Source: Vibrio fortis (GTDB lineage Bacteria > Pseudomonadota > Gammaproteobacteria > Enterobacterales > Vibrionaceae). Taken from it: 64,000 bases of DNA. Location: the NCBI RefSeq assembly GCF_024347475.1, contig NZ_AP025488.1, positions 310,001-374,000 of the forward strand, in the 5' to 3' direction. This document shows positions 51,736-61,122 of the stretch, one piece after another. The notes under the pieces are model-generated. The model searched no databases and was not told where the DNA came from. It saw nothing but the letters and a program-made list of their open reading frames with translations. Numbering within the stretch: position 1 is the stretch's first letter; every line of letters starts with the position of its first letter. The position numbers were made by a program, and so were the translations under genes.

Positions 51736-53412
51736 ATGTGGGACAACATAGTTACATTGTCTGAGGATGGAAAAGAAGTGATTGCACGGTTGCAATCAGG
51801 CTTTGTCGTGGATAGCAATTTTGACCAGAAAGAGTTACCGGCATCACTGGCGAAGTTGGAAGCCCAGCAATTCTATCCTTTAGAAGATGAAGTTATTCGC
51901 TTTGTTAACTTAGCAAAAGAGGGCAAAGGAGAAGCATACGAAGGCGTCGCTGTAGCGCAAATGCGTAATGCCAGTATGGTTGTAGAGTTGTCTGATGATG
52001 AGATGCTTGCCAGTATTACTGTCACCGGCGCTTATGCAGGGCGAGGGCTAAGAGGCGCAGAGATTGTACACGCGCTTGCTCAGGCTCACGTAACCAAAGG
52101 CATCAATAAACTCGCACTGAAAAAGGTGCTGGTGATGAGCAACAAACTTAAGGCGGGAGAGAAGTTTACCCAAGCGGTGGCGCAAGGCAAACAGCCAGTA
52201 AAAGGCAAAGATGCAAAGTTTGAAGCTCTCGTGCCTGACATTACCCACCAAGTTCTTAAACCGCGCAGTAAAGACTCTGGCAAAATTGATATGCGCGATC
52301 TGGGTGAAACCATCACCGTCGGTGAAAACGACCCCGTGATGAGGCGAACGCCAGCCACCAAAGGTACCGCTGGTTTCACTGTTCAAGGAAAACTCCTACC
52401 TCCACTTCCGGGAAAAGATAGCCTGCTAAAACCTGGAAAAGGAACGACTATCTCATCTGACGATCCAAATCTTCTTGTCGCCAACTGCTCTGGATTACCA
52501 CTCATTAAAGAACGCACCATTGAGGTCGATGAGGCCTTGTGTCTAAACAGCGTGAGTGTGGCAACGGGCCACGTGAAGTTTAAAGGCAATGTGTTTGTCT
52601 CTGGCAATATCGATCCTGGCATGGTGGTTAAGGCAACAGGCAGCGTGACTGTCGGTGGCTTTATTGAATCTGCCGAGGTGCAGGCACAAGGGGACATCAA
52701 AGTTGCGAAAGGTATCATCGGTCATACCGTCAAAGAGGGTGAGTGCAAAAGTTGCAAAGTGTTGACCAAGGGTTCAATCGAAGCGAGCTATGCTCAGTAT
52801 TCAGAGCTGCAAGCGGGTACTGATATTCGACTGTCCGTTCACAGCATGAGTAACGAGATACGTTGTGGTCATGATTTGATTGTCGTCGATGGTATGAAAA
52901 AGCATGGCACCTTGAGCGGCGGTGAAGCCAAAGTTGGAGGTAAGGTTGAATGTGTGTTCCTCGGCGTTGAGGGCGATACAGCAACCAAGGTTCACTGTTT
53001 TGCCCGTTATGATAGCTATAAGCAGAAAATGACGGAACTGAGGGACGTGTATAAGACTGCGCAAGAGAAAACAATGGATGTGATTCGACAAGAATTGGAG
53101 TTCAAAAAGAGACCCAAGGCGGAGCGCACTGACGAAGAGGCACAGCGCATCGAGTCGATGAAAGAGCAAAACAATCAAGCCATTGAGTCAACCAAACAGC
53201 AAATAGATAACTTGGAAGCTGAGTTTGATACCTTACTTGAAGAGTGCACGGTAGAAGCACATGAAAAGGTTTATACCCGCGTAACCATTCAGTATGGAGA
53301 TGAGACAGTTACCACTAAGCGCACTCACGGCGGCAGCGTATTCTCGTTCAATCAATACGAGATTCAATGTTCCTTCAAAATGGAGAAAGAAGATATTGGG
53401 GAGCAGCTATAG
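51736..53412 (+). CDS. DUF342/FapA (flagellar assembly protein A) family protein
   Basis: 558 residues of the FapA family: an N-terminal domain to about 165, then the repeated parallel beta-helix-like strands with Gly spacing (VKFKGNVFVSGNIDPGMVVKA..., about 275-420), a long coiled coil (about 430-500; KMTELRDVYKTAQEK, EQNNQAIESTKQQI), and a C-terminal tail. In V. vulnificus a FapA protein sequesters glucose-PTS EIIA and affects polar flagella; several paralogs exist in vibrios and this one is not among flagellar genes. AAGGA precedes the ATG. Monogenic with a terminator behind. Confidence 0.88.
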   Translation: MWDNIVTLSEDGKEVIARLQSGFVVDSNFDQKELPASLAKLEAQQFYPLEDEVIRFVNLAKEGKGEAYEGVAVAQMRNASMVVELSDDEMLASITVTGAYAGRGLRGAEIVHALAQAHVTKGINKLALKKVLVMSNKLKAGEKFTQAVAQGKQPVKGKDAKFEALVPDITHQVLKPRSKDSGKIDMRDLGETITVGENDPVMRRTPATKGTAGFTVQGKLLPPLPGKDSLLKPGKGTTISSDDPNLLVANCSGLPLIKERTIEVDEALCLNSVSVATGHVKFKGNVFVSGNIDPGMVVKATGSVTVGGFIESAEVQAQGDIKVAKGIIGHTVKEGECKSCKVLTKGSIEASYAQYSELQAGTDIRLSVHSMSNEIRCGHDLIVVDGMKKHGTLSGGEAKVGGKVECVFLGVEGDTATKVHCFARYDSYKQKMTELRDVYKTAQEKTMDVIRQELEFKKRPKAERTDEEAQRIESMKEQNNQAIESTKQQIDNLEAEFDTLLEECTVEAHEKVYTRVTIQYGDETVTTKRTHGGSVFSFNQYEIQCSFKMEKEDIGEQL

Positions 53413-53452
53413 CAATAGCACTCACTTCTCCTTATTAGAGAAAAACAAGAAT

Positions 53453-53479
53453 AAAAAAAGGAGCCACTGGCTCCTTTTT
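53453..53479. terminator. Bidirectional terminator between the DUF342 and lapB genes
   Basis: Twelve-base arms AAAAAAGGAGCC and GGCTCCTTTTT with a three-base loop; the A and T runs let it act in both directions. Confidence 0.85.
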
Positions 53480-53501
53480 GCGTTCTATTAAGAGAGTCTA
53501 T

Positions 53502-55616
53502 TTAGCTAACGGCTCTTACTTTACCTTGCTTAAGATCCGACAGTACTTTGGCTTTCGGTCCGTCAGCGATGATGCAGCCTTTCTCCATTACAATCACGCG
53601 GTCGACTACATCTAACATTGACGTTTTATGCGTGATTAGGATAAGTGTTTCACTTGGCAACAGCTGATTAAGTTGGTGCTTGATGTGCATCTCTGAGCGG
53701 TTATCCATAGCACTGGTTGGTTCATCCATTAACAGTACTGGAGGACGACCTAAGAAAGCACGAGCGATAGCTACGGCTTGACGTTGACCACCTGAAAGTA
53801 ATCCGCCGCCTTCACCCACTTGACGCTCTAAGCCCGCAGGGTCTTGCTGAGTAAAGTTTGTCACACCTGCTCGGTTGGCAGCATCCATGACATCACGGTC
53901 GTCTACCAATGGACGACCTAGCGTAATATTGTCACGAACTGAGCCATAGAACAGGTTACTGTCTTGCGGCACGCAGCCTATATTGCGACGTACGTCGACG
54001 TGGTGTAGTTGCTCCATATCGGTATCATCAATGCGTACATGGCCTTCTGTCGGCTTATACAGGCCCATAATGAGACGTTCTAGCGTTGTCTTACCTGAAC
54101 CAATACGACCGATGATTGCGACCTTCTCTCCTGGGGTAATGGTCAGGCTGAGATCGCGTACCGAAGCGATAGGTGAGTCAGGGTAGTGGAAGGTCACTTT
54201 ATCCAGAGCGATATGGCCCTGAATGATAGGACGATGGATATAACGCTTACCTTCTTCTTGTTCATCAGGCATAGCCATGACTTGCTCAATCAAAGTCATT
54301 GAAGACTTAGCTTGGTTGTAGCGAGTCGATAAGATAGACAGTTGAACTAATGGACCAATCGCTCGTCCGCTCAACATAGTTGCTGCAATCAAACCACCCA
54401 TAGTGAGATCGCCTTCGGCAATCAAGTAAACACCAAAGATGATCATACCCACGTTGGTACTTTGCTGAACAAAACCAGCGGTGTTTTGAATGCTGTCTGT
54501 AATTCTTCGGCTCTTAATATTCCAGTTTGCCATGTGTGCAACGGCTTCTTCCCAACGGAACTGGAATTGGCTTTGCGCGCTGAAGAGTTTAACCGTTTCT
54601 AAACCCGCTAAGCTTTCGATAAGGTTCGCGTACTTTTGGGAAGCGAGACGAGAGCCTTCTTCAATGGTACGGCGCAGCGGCCCCTGAATGATGATGGCGT
54701 AGATGACCAAAATCACTACACCAACAATTGGTACGTAAACCAGATCGCCGGCCATTAGCCAAATCAGCGTTAGGAACAGAATTGCGAAAGGGAGATCAAT
54801 CAATGAGCCAATCGTAGCGGAAGTGAAGAACTCACGAATCGATTCGAATTCCTGCAAGTTCTTTGCGAAAGCACCGACGGAAGCGGGTTTAGCTTCCATA
54901 CGAATCCCCAAAACTTTACTAAATAGCTTGGATGAGATCAGGATGTCGGACTTTTTACCTGCAATGTCTATGAAGTAGCTGCGCATTAACTTGAGAAGGA
55001 GGTCGAACATGAACACCACAAAGATACCACTCGCCAGTACCCAAAGCGTCTCAAAGGCGAGGTTGGGAACGACCTTGTCGTACACCAAGCGCGTAAACAT
55101 CGGCGCAGCAATCGCAAATAGGTTTATCAGAATTGAGGCGATTAACACATCACGATAGATCTTTTTGGACTCCCAGATCGTGCCCCAGAACCAGTGGCCG
55201 TGACGTGTTTTTAGAATCTCAGGCGAGCGCTCATCATAACGAAACTGCTTTTTAACTAAGAAGTAGCGGCCAATAAACTGCGCTTTTAACTCTTCCAAAG
55301 GAATGAGAATCGGCACCATGCCACTTTCAGCGGTAATGATTTCCGCTTCTTGTTTCTGAAAATCAATTCGGTTGAGAACGCATGCTTCACCCTGCTTGAG
55401 AAGCAGTACCGCGGGCAGAATCAGCTCTGGAATACTCTCAAGGTTCGCGCGGTTCTCCTTGGCAACTAGCCCCGCACGCTCAGCAGAGCGAGGAAACAAG
55501 AAAGGAGTAAGTTTGCCATCTGCAAGAGGCAGCCCATTAATGAGCGCCTCTGGAGAGTTTGCTAGACCGTAGTATCGGCTGACGTATATCAGCGAATTCA
55601 GTAATGGATCTTGCAT
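53502..55616 (-). CDS. lapB: Type I secretion ABC transporter, LapB/LssB-like
   Basis: 704 residues: an N-terminal C39-like domain (about 1-125) without the catalytic Cys (DPLLNSLIYVSRYYG), five to six membrane helices (about 155-430), and the ATPase with Walker A GRIGSGKTT, signature LSGGQRQ, Walker B VLLMDEPTSAMD and ITHK. The inactive C39-like domain is the mark of transporters for RTX adhesins and toxins that keep their N-terminus. Last gene of lapC-lapG-lapD-lapB. The TolC-like LapE and the adhesin are not in the window. Confidence 0.93.
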   Translation of the reverse strand: MQDPLLNSLIYVSRYYGLANSPEALINGLPLADGKLTPFLFPRSAERAGLVAKENRANLESIPELILPAVLLLKQGEACVLNRIDFQKQEAEIITAESGMVPILIPLEELKAQFIGRYFLVKKQFRYDERSPEILKTRHGHWFWGTIWESKKIYRDVLIASILINLFAIAAPMFTRLVYDKVVPNLAFETLWVLASGIFVVFMFDLLLKLMRSYFIDIAGKKSDILISSKLFSKVLGIRMEAKPASVGAFAKNLQEFESIREFFTSATIGSLIDLPFAILFLTLIWLMAGDLVYVPIVGVVILVIYAIIIQGPLRRTIEEGSRLASQKYANLIESLAGLETVKLFSAQSQFQFRWEEAVAHMANWNIKSRRITDSIQNTAGFVQQSTNVGMIIFGVYLIAEGDLTMGGLIAATMLSGRAIGPLVQLSILSTRYNQAKSSMTLIEQVMAMPDEQEEGKRYIHRPIIQGHIALDKVTFHYPDSPIASVRDLSLTITPGEKVAIIGRIGSGKTTLERLIMGLYKPTEGHVRIDDTDMEQLHHVDVRRNIGCVPQDSNLFYGSVRDNITLGRPLVDDRDVMDAANRAGVTNFTQQDPAGLERQVGEGGGLLSGGQRQAVAIARAFLGRPPVLLMDEPTSAMDNRSEMHIKHQLNQLLPSETLILITHKTSMLDVVDRVIVMEKGCIIADGPKAKVLSDLKQGKVRAVS

Positions 55617-55631
55617 TAAATACCCACCTTA

Positions 55632-57542
55632 CTACTTATCAACGATGAAGCCTTGGAACACTTCAACGTAGTTATCTGACAATGTATCGAGCTGTGTTTG
55701 AGTCTCGATACGTGAGGCGATGGTGGTGATACCCAAGTTGTGGGCCGTTCTGGAGATCGACGTTAGGGTGAATTTCTGTTTTTCATCGTCCAAGTTGTGG
55801 GTGTAGAGGTAATCCAACTTAACGTAACCTGGACGGAACTCATTAATGTATTCCAGAGATTGGAAGTTACGACCGTAATTGTCCACACCGAATACTGCGT
55901 TTGTATTGCGTATTGCAGTGCAAAGCAGTGCCGTGTAGTGCGGTTCATTAACAAAACAGTTCTCAGGGATCTCAAAATGCAGCATGTGGCTGATAGACGC
56001 ATTCTTGCTAAGTGTCTCACCAACCCAACGGATGAAGCTTGGCTCAGAGATGCTGCTTGCTGAGATGTTGATAGCCACAGGCGTGGTGATCTCTTTGGCA
56101 TGTAGCTTCTCAATCATCTTCTCGATTACGTACTGATCGAGTTCATGGCTGGCACCGAGTTGCTCAAGCGCAAACAGGTATTGAGCAGCGCTGTAGCGAA
56201 CCCCATCCTTTTCAATTGCTGAGAACACTTCTTGGTGGAAGGTTTTACCGAAGCTGTTATTAGCAGCTTGCAAACGGAAGGTGAAGAGATCGTTGATGAT
56301 CGCTTCTTCAACCAGTGTACGCCACTGTTGTTTGCCCATTACTGCGCCGTGATCATCAGCAGTAATGTAGCCGTAGGTCATCTCACGGTTCGCTTTTGCT
56401 ACTGAGAGTGCATTATCCACCAGCGACATGATCTCTGTGCTGGTCTTGCTTTGGCTACTGTGAGTGACACCGAGTGAGATATTCGCACGAGCGGTTCCCG
56501 TTGGATCTGAGCCCAATCCTTGAACGCAGTTAACGATGCTGTCAGCAATGAGTTTAAGTTCGCTTTCATCAATATTTGGCAAGATAAAGCCGAACTCGTC
56601 TTTTGAAATACGCGCCATGGTTAGATCTGGTGATGAGATAGAGGCTTGTAGGTGCTCTGCTAAGTCGTGGACTAACGCATCGCCCTCTTGGTAGCCCTTG
56701 TCATCGTATTCGTCGGCAATGAATTGAGCCTGAAGAACCGCTAAGCCACCGACACTGGATTCTGCTAACCATTGATTAAGCTGAGACATGTAGTAAGCGC
56801 GGTTACCGAGTTGTGATACAGGATCGATATAAGCGCGCTCACGTAGACGTTGTGCTTCTTGCGCTTGGTTTTTGAAAGCCTGTTCAACCTGAGTCGACAT
56901 ATGGTTAATGCCATCGACAACCAGGATCAGATCTTTGGTTTTTGGTCGTGCGAGGGGTTCACCAAACTGGTTCTTCGCGATCTGGTTCATTTTAGCGATG
57001 ATCAAGTCCAGAGGTTTCAATGATCGTTTTACGATCCATGAAATCGCCAATAAACCAATTACAAAGATGAGAGCAAAGACGGTTGCTAAGCGAGTAAAGG
57101 ATTGCCAAAGCTGTGCGTATGCAGGGCCAGGGTGGCTAACAATTTCCACTTCGGCTAACTGCATCCAACCACTGGTGATAACACGACGGTCATGAATTGG
57201 TTCAAACAGATCGAGTGAAGTAAACCAGCTTGGTACAGCGCTCGGTTTTACCGGGTATGAACGTAGAATATCGTCGCCACTATCAAGGAAGATAAGTCTC
57301 ACGACGGAGTAGGAGCTGCCATCAAACAATGCATTGATGACTGACTCAACCGCGATCGGGTCTTTGTCCTCAAGGTAAGGAGCTAGCGCTAAACCAACGG
57401 TATTGATGGTGTTGCTTACCTCAGAGCGTTGTTGTGCCTCTAGGTGGCCTCGAGTGGTATTAAATTCGATCATAAATACTGATGTCATCAGCAATATAAA
57501 GACCGCTACCATCCCGACTACAAGCTGTTTATATAAAGTCAT
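55632..57542 (-). CDS. lapD: LapD-like c-di-GMP receptor (degenerate GGDEF-EAL)
   Basis: 636 residues: membrane helix about 7-29, periplasmic LapD/MoxY-N domain about 30-150, second helix about 153-172, HAMP about 173-225, GGDEF about 238-395 and EAL about 400-636. Both catalytic motifs are lost: RISKDEF instead of RGGDEF and HQEVF instead of the EAL signature. So it is a receptor: with c-di-GMP bound it holds the protease LapG in the periplasm; without it LapG is freed to cut the adhesin. Gap of five bases after lapG. Confidence 0.94.
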   Translation of the reverse strand: MTLYKQLVVGMVAVFILLMTSVFMIEFNTTRGHLEAQQRSEVSNTINTVGLALAPYLEDKDPIAVESVINALFDGSSYSVVRLIFLDSGDDILRSYPVKPSAVPSWFTSLDLFEPIHDRRVITSGWMQLAEVEIVSHPGPAYAQLWQSFTRLATVFALIFVIGLLAISWIVKRSLKPLDLIIAKMNQIAKNQFGEPLARPKTKDLILVVDGINHMSTQVEQAFKNQAQEAQRLRERAYIDPVSQLGNRAYYMSQLNQWLAESSVGGLAVLQAQFIADEYDDKGYQEGDALVHDLAEHLQASISSPDLTMARISKDEFGFILPNIDESELKLIADSIVNCVQGLGSDPTGTARANISLGVTHSSQSKTSTEIMSLVDNALSVAKANREMTYGYITADDHGAVMGKQQWRTLVEEAIINDLFTFRLQAANNSFGKTFHQEVFSAIEKDGVRYSAAQYLFALEQLGASHELDQYVIEKMIEKLHAKEITTPVAINISASSISEPSFIRWVGETLSKNASISHMLHFEIPENCFVNEPHYTALLCTAIRNTNAVFGVDNYGRNFQSLEYINEFRPGYVKLDYLYTHNLDDEKQKFTLTSISRTAHNLGITTIASRIETQTQLDTLSDNYVEVFQGFIVDK

Positions 57543-57547
57543 TGTAC

Positions 57548-58219
57548 CTACTCATCGTAATTGATAATGGGTTTGTTTAATTTTAGAGAGCGCTCGCGCG
57601 AACGAAGATCGTTCCACAAGCTCAATCTGGATGATTTACCTGCAAGCTGTCCGTTTCCTGCTGAAGACTTCATTAGCCATAGGTTTTTACCGTTAAAGCT
57701 GTATACCGGTAGTAAGTCTCGGCGTGTTGACGCTCGCTTAATTTCTGGATTTAGGTTATCCAAAATGACTGGTTCTGCACTGGGTGTGGAGTAGTAGGCC
57801 AGTACCATGTGGAACTGGTTGAGCTCCAACGCTTTTACGTAGACCAGTCTCAGTTTTTTGTCAGGGACACCAAGCTCCAGTAGCGAGAAGTATTTGGCGA
57901 TGGTGAAGTCCTCACAATCACCTGCATTACTGCCCAGAAACTCGAGTGGTGTGGCCCAGTAATCTTTCTTGCCCCACAAAACGATATCGTCGACAAAGTA
58001 GAGCTGGTTGAAGAATCGATTGACCGATTCCAGTTTTTCAGTCTCACTTTGTGTGCTAAACAGCGCGATGTTCGAGAGCCAAGTCTCGACTCGTTTAGCG
58101 GCTCGTTGCCCATAGATTTCAGAGACCGCACTTACCCAGCGTTGCTCAGTTGTGTTCAAAGCAAATGAAGCACAAGACGATATTAGAGCGAGTAACGCAA
58201 TCGCGGAACGAAGCTTCAT
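57548..58219 (-). CDS. lapG: LapG-like periplasmic cysteine protease (BTLCP family)
   Basis: 223 residues with a signal peptide (MKLRSAIALLALISSCASFA). The transglutaminase-like catalytic triad is visible: Cys in AGDCEDF near 102, His in FHMVLAYY near 137, Asp in VILDNL near 153. It cleaves the N-terminal retention module (di-alanine site) of a large surface adhesin when LapD releases it. Located between lapC and lapD, in the same operon as the exporter. No signal of an internal LapG target is seen in the window. Confidence 0.94.
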   Translation of the reverse strand: MKLRSAIALLALISSCASFALNTTEQRWVSAVSEIYGQRAAKRVETWLSNIALFSTQSETEKLESVNRFFNQLYFVDDIVLWGKKDYWATPLEFLGSNAGDCEDFTIAKYFSLLELGVPDKKLRLVYVKALELNQFHMVLAYYSTPSAEPVILDNLNPEIKRASTRRDLLPVYSFNGKNLWLMKSSAGNGQLAGKSSRLSLWNDLRSRERSLKLNKPIINYDE

Positions 58220-58281
58220 TAGTAAACTGCCTTGTTACTGTGGCAGTCATCTGCGTTAAAAGGGGTAAACATCACACCCCC

Positions 58282-59673
58282 TTACTCTTTCAATGCATTG
58301 TTTTGAGCGCTAAGTATCGGCTTCAACATGTAATCTAGAACGGTTCTTTTGCCAGTAATAATGTCAACTGACGCCGTCATACCCGGAATAATCGGCAGCT
58401 CTTCATTGTGTCCAAAGCTGTACTTTTCGGTGCGCACACGCACGATGTAAAAGCTATTACCCTCTTCATCTTGAGTGGTGTCGGCACTGATGTGTTCCAG
58501 CACGCCTTCTAGGCCTCCGTACTTAGTGAAGTCATAAGCGCTGAACTTAACAATGGCGGGTAACTCTGGACGTAAAAAGGCGATGTCTTGTGGGGCGATC
58601 TTAGCCTCCACAAGCAGTGAATCTTCAGTTGGAACAATTTCGACAATATCCATACCTGGTTGGATAACACCGCCAACGGTATTGATACCTAATGTTTTGA
58701 CGGTACCTGTGACAGGGGAGATAACTACCGTTCGATTGACTCGGTCTTCCAAGCCAACAGCGGATTCGGTAAGAGCAGAGAGCTTATCTTGCGCTTGGTT
58801 TAGCTTCTCTTGCTGTTCAGAGCGGAATTTCAGTGCTGCGTCGACGCGGCTGAGCATGGACTCTTTGATGGCCGAGCGCAGTACAGGGATTTTTAGTTCG
58901 CTAGAGGTTAGCTCACGACGCGTATCGTTCACTTGGCGCTGCAGTTTAAGCAGCTCGATACGTGGCACCACACCCTCGTCAGCGAGTGGCTTGGTGATAT
59001 CTAACTCTTTGCGAGCAAAGTTGTAGCTTTGACGTAGGTTGTCGACACGGGCTCTAACCTCGACTAAATCTTGTTGCTTCTGCGCGACTTGTTGTTCAAA
59101 CACAGACAGTTGGTTACGTAGATTGTTAAGGTCTTGGCGGTATTCGGCTTTTTGGCGTTGAATCAAGTCCGGTTGACGTTCAATAAACTGTGGTGGGAAG
59201 GCCAGTTTTCCGTAGTTGAGGGTGACACTCTGTTTCCAGTTATCGACGGAGAAGTTTTCATCAATCACCACACTGGTGAGAGAGGCAGAAAGCATTAGTA
59301 CGCTTGCCGTAAGGTTAGCCACCTGCTGTTCGCGTTCACGGAAGTCAGAACGAAAACGCGTATCATCGATTAGGAGCAGTTGTTGACCTTTTTGTACCTG
59401 TTGACCTTCTTTTACTAAGATCTCTTTAACTAAGCCACCTTCAAGGTTTTGGACAACTTGAATTTGAGAGGAGGGAATGACTTTACCTTGGCCGACAGTT
59501 ACTTTGTCAATCTCTGCCCAAGCTGCCCATCCGATCGCAGCAACAAAGAATAGAACGATAACCCACAACATTATCCGCGCGCTGGTTGGCGTGTTGAGTA
59601 ACAGTGCCGCTGTTTTATCATCGACATACTCAAGTTCGGTATCGTTCAGCTTGTTGTAACTTTGTTGGCTCAT
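58282..59673 (-). CDS. lapC: Type I secretion membrane fusion protein, LapC/HlyD-like
   Basis: 463 residues: cytoplasmic N-terminus of about 30 residues, one membrane helix (about 33-54), a lipoyl/barrel-sandwich half (GQGKVIPSSQIQVVQNLEGG near 76-95), a long helical hairpin (about 115-300), and a closing barrel with ISADTTQDEEG and the C-terminal GMTASVDIITGKRTVLDYMLKP typical of HlyD/PrtE. Bridges LapB to an outer-membrane TolC-type channel. First gene of the operon; 62 bases before lapG. Confidence 0.93.
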   Translation of the reverse strand: MSQQSYNKLNDTELEYVDDKTAALLLNTPTSARIMLWVIVLFFVAAIGWAAWAEIDKVTVGQGKVIPSSQIQVVQNLEGGLVKEILVKEGQQVQKGQQLLLIDDTRFRSDFREREQQVANLTASVLMLSASLTSVVIDENFSVDNWKQSVTLNYGKLAFPPQFIERQPDLIQRQKAEYRQDLNNLRNQLSVFEQQVAQKQQDLVEVRARVDNLRQSYNFARKELDITKPLADEGVVPRIELLKLQRQVNDTRRELTSSELKIPVLRSAIKESMLSRVDAALKFRSEQQEKLNQAQDKLSALTESAVGLEDRVNRTVVISPVTGTVKTLGINTVGGVIQPGMDIVEIVPTEDSLLVEAKIAPQDIAFLRPELPAIVKFSAYDFTKYGGLEGVLEHISADTTQDEEGNSFYIVRVRTEKYSFGHNEELPIIPGMTASVDIITGKRTVLDYMLKPILSAQNNALKE

Positions 59674-59784
59674 AACAATCCTTGTCTGCGAAATTTAGTG
59701 CAAGCCTATTGAGTGTATTCTTACTTCTAAGAAATGTTAAGATCTTGTTCCCATAAAGCGTTGTATTTATAAATATTTAATCAA

Positions 59785-61083
59785 CTATCGATTTTTGAAA
59801 TCTGTTTTATCCAATTGGTGCTTACGCAGCTTGTCATAAAGTGTTTTACGAGAGACTTGCAGTTCTTGTTGAACCTCTTTGAGCATGCCTTGGTGACGGT
59901 GCAACGCTTCTATTAAAATGATCTGTTCAAAGTTGTCCGTTCGTTCACTTAATGAGAGCTGCTTGATTTGTGTGTCGGACGTCTCTTCGTCTTCACCATT
60001 CCGACCTTGTTCCGAATCTTCTGGTTGCTTTGCTTGTGTGAGAACTCTAAGCTCGGCCTCTTGGCGCAGTTGGCGTAAGTTCTCAGGCCACGGCTTGGCG
60101 ATCAGCCTCTCTATATCTTGTTTGGTGATGATTGGTGGCGGCAACTGATATCGACTCGCTGCACCTCGCGCAAAATGCTTAAACAGCGAACCGATGTCTT
60201 CGGGTCTTTTGGCCAGTGGCAACAGCTCAAATTGACGAAACTCCCCTTTAATTGTAGCGGGTACAATTGTAGATGCGATAATGATACAAGTTGCATTTGA
60301 ATTGCACTCGTTTTCATGAAGCAGCGTTGATTTTACTTGCTTGAACCACTCCCATTGCTGAGACATTAATACTTCTGTTTCACGGATATAGAGAGTTCCT
60401 CCACGATGCTTTACACAGAGTTGCTTGAGAAACTCGCAAAAGGTCTCTTGATCCGATTTAGGCAGGTTGAACGCTGCGATAGGGTAGAGCTCTCCCCTTT
60501 GCTGGCTGTGCAAATCGTGGGTGTACTGCGCCGTAATGCGCTTGCCCGTTCCAATGTCCCCTTTGAAAATGATCATCGGGTCTTTGGTTATATCGAGTGT
60601 GATTAAATCACGTCTCAGAGCGACCATAGAAGGTGACTGACCAATCAGCTTAGGGCCGACATGGGTCTGCATTGCCAGCTCTTTGCGCAGGAGGTTGTTC
60701 TCTTCAACCAGAGCCAATTTATCTGCGGCTTTGTGAATCGCAGCCATCAGAGCATCAACAACAAACGGCTTTTCAAGAAAGTCACATGCGCCCACTTTCA
60801 TTGCGGTAACGGCGGTTTGGACGTCACCATGCCCAGTTAGAACAATCACTTGAAAATTCGGATTGTGCTTTAAAAGCTGCTCAGTAAATTGAATGCCATC
60901 CATCACTGGCATGTGTATATCGGTGATGACGACTCCCGCCTGGGTCAACGGGATTTGTTTTAGCGCCTCTACAGCGTTGGGGAAGCAGTGAACCTCAATG
61001 CCTTCAATGAGCATTGCTTGTTCTACGGAATCTCGAATCGCAGGTTCGTCGTCAATAAAATAGAGTGCAGGCATGGTTGTCAA
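59785..61083 (-). CDS. NtrC/DctD-like response regulator lacking the sigma54-contact loop
   Basis: 432 residues: receiver about 1-125 with phospho-acceptor Asp in VVITDIHMP near 56; AAA+ domain about 145-355 with Walker A GDIGTGKR near 174-181; and a Fis-type HTH at the C-terminus (MLKEVQQELQVSRKTLYDKLRK). The ESAFTGA/GAFTGA loop that touches sigma54 is absent, and Walker B reads GGTLYIRE instead of GGTLFLDE. So it probably does not activate sigma54 promoters and may repress or act otherwise. It follows the DctB-like kinase by 39 bases and precedes the lap operon by 111. Confidence 0.88.
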   Translation of the reverse strand: MTTMPALYFIDDEPAIRDSVEQAMLIEGIEVHCFPNAVEALKQIPLTQAGVVITDIHMPVMDGIQFTEQLLKHNPNFQVIVLTGHGDVQTAVTAMKVGACDFLEKPFVVDALMAAIHKAADKLALVEENNLLRKELAMQTHVGPKLIGQSPSMVALRRDLITLDITKDPMIIFKGDIGTGKRITAQYTHDLHSQQRGELYPIAAFNLPKSDQETFCEFLKQLCVKHRGGTLYIRETEVLMSQQWEWFKQVKSTLLHENECNSNATCIIIASTIVPATIKGEFRQFELLPLAKRPEDIGSLFKHFARGAASRYQLPPPIITKQDIERLIAKPWPENLRQLRQEAELRVLTQAKQPEDSEQGRNGEDEETSDTQIKQLSLSERTDNFEQIILIEALHRHQGMLKEVQQELQVSRKTLYDKLRKHQLDKTDFKNR

Positions 61084-61122
61084 AGCGACATTCCTTGTTA
61101 TCAGTCATTATCATCAGCACTC

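Noticed and set aside
54437..57004. ATGATCA cores inside lapB and lapD, and one near 36777 in the hybrid kinase gene
   Set aside because: They lack the GAAAGC-type flank of the ori2 iterons and their number is as expected by chance.
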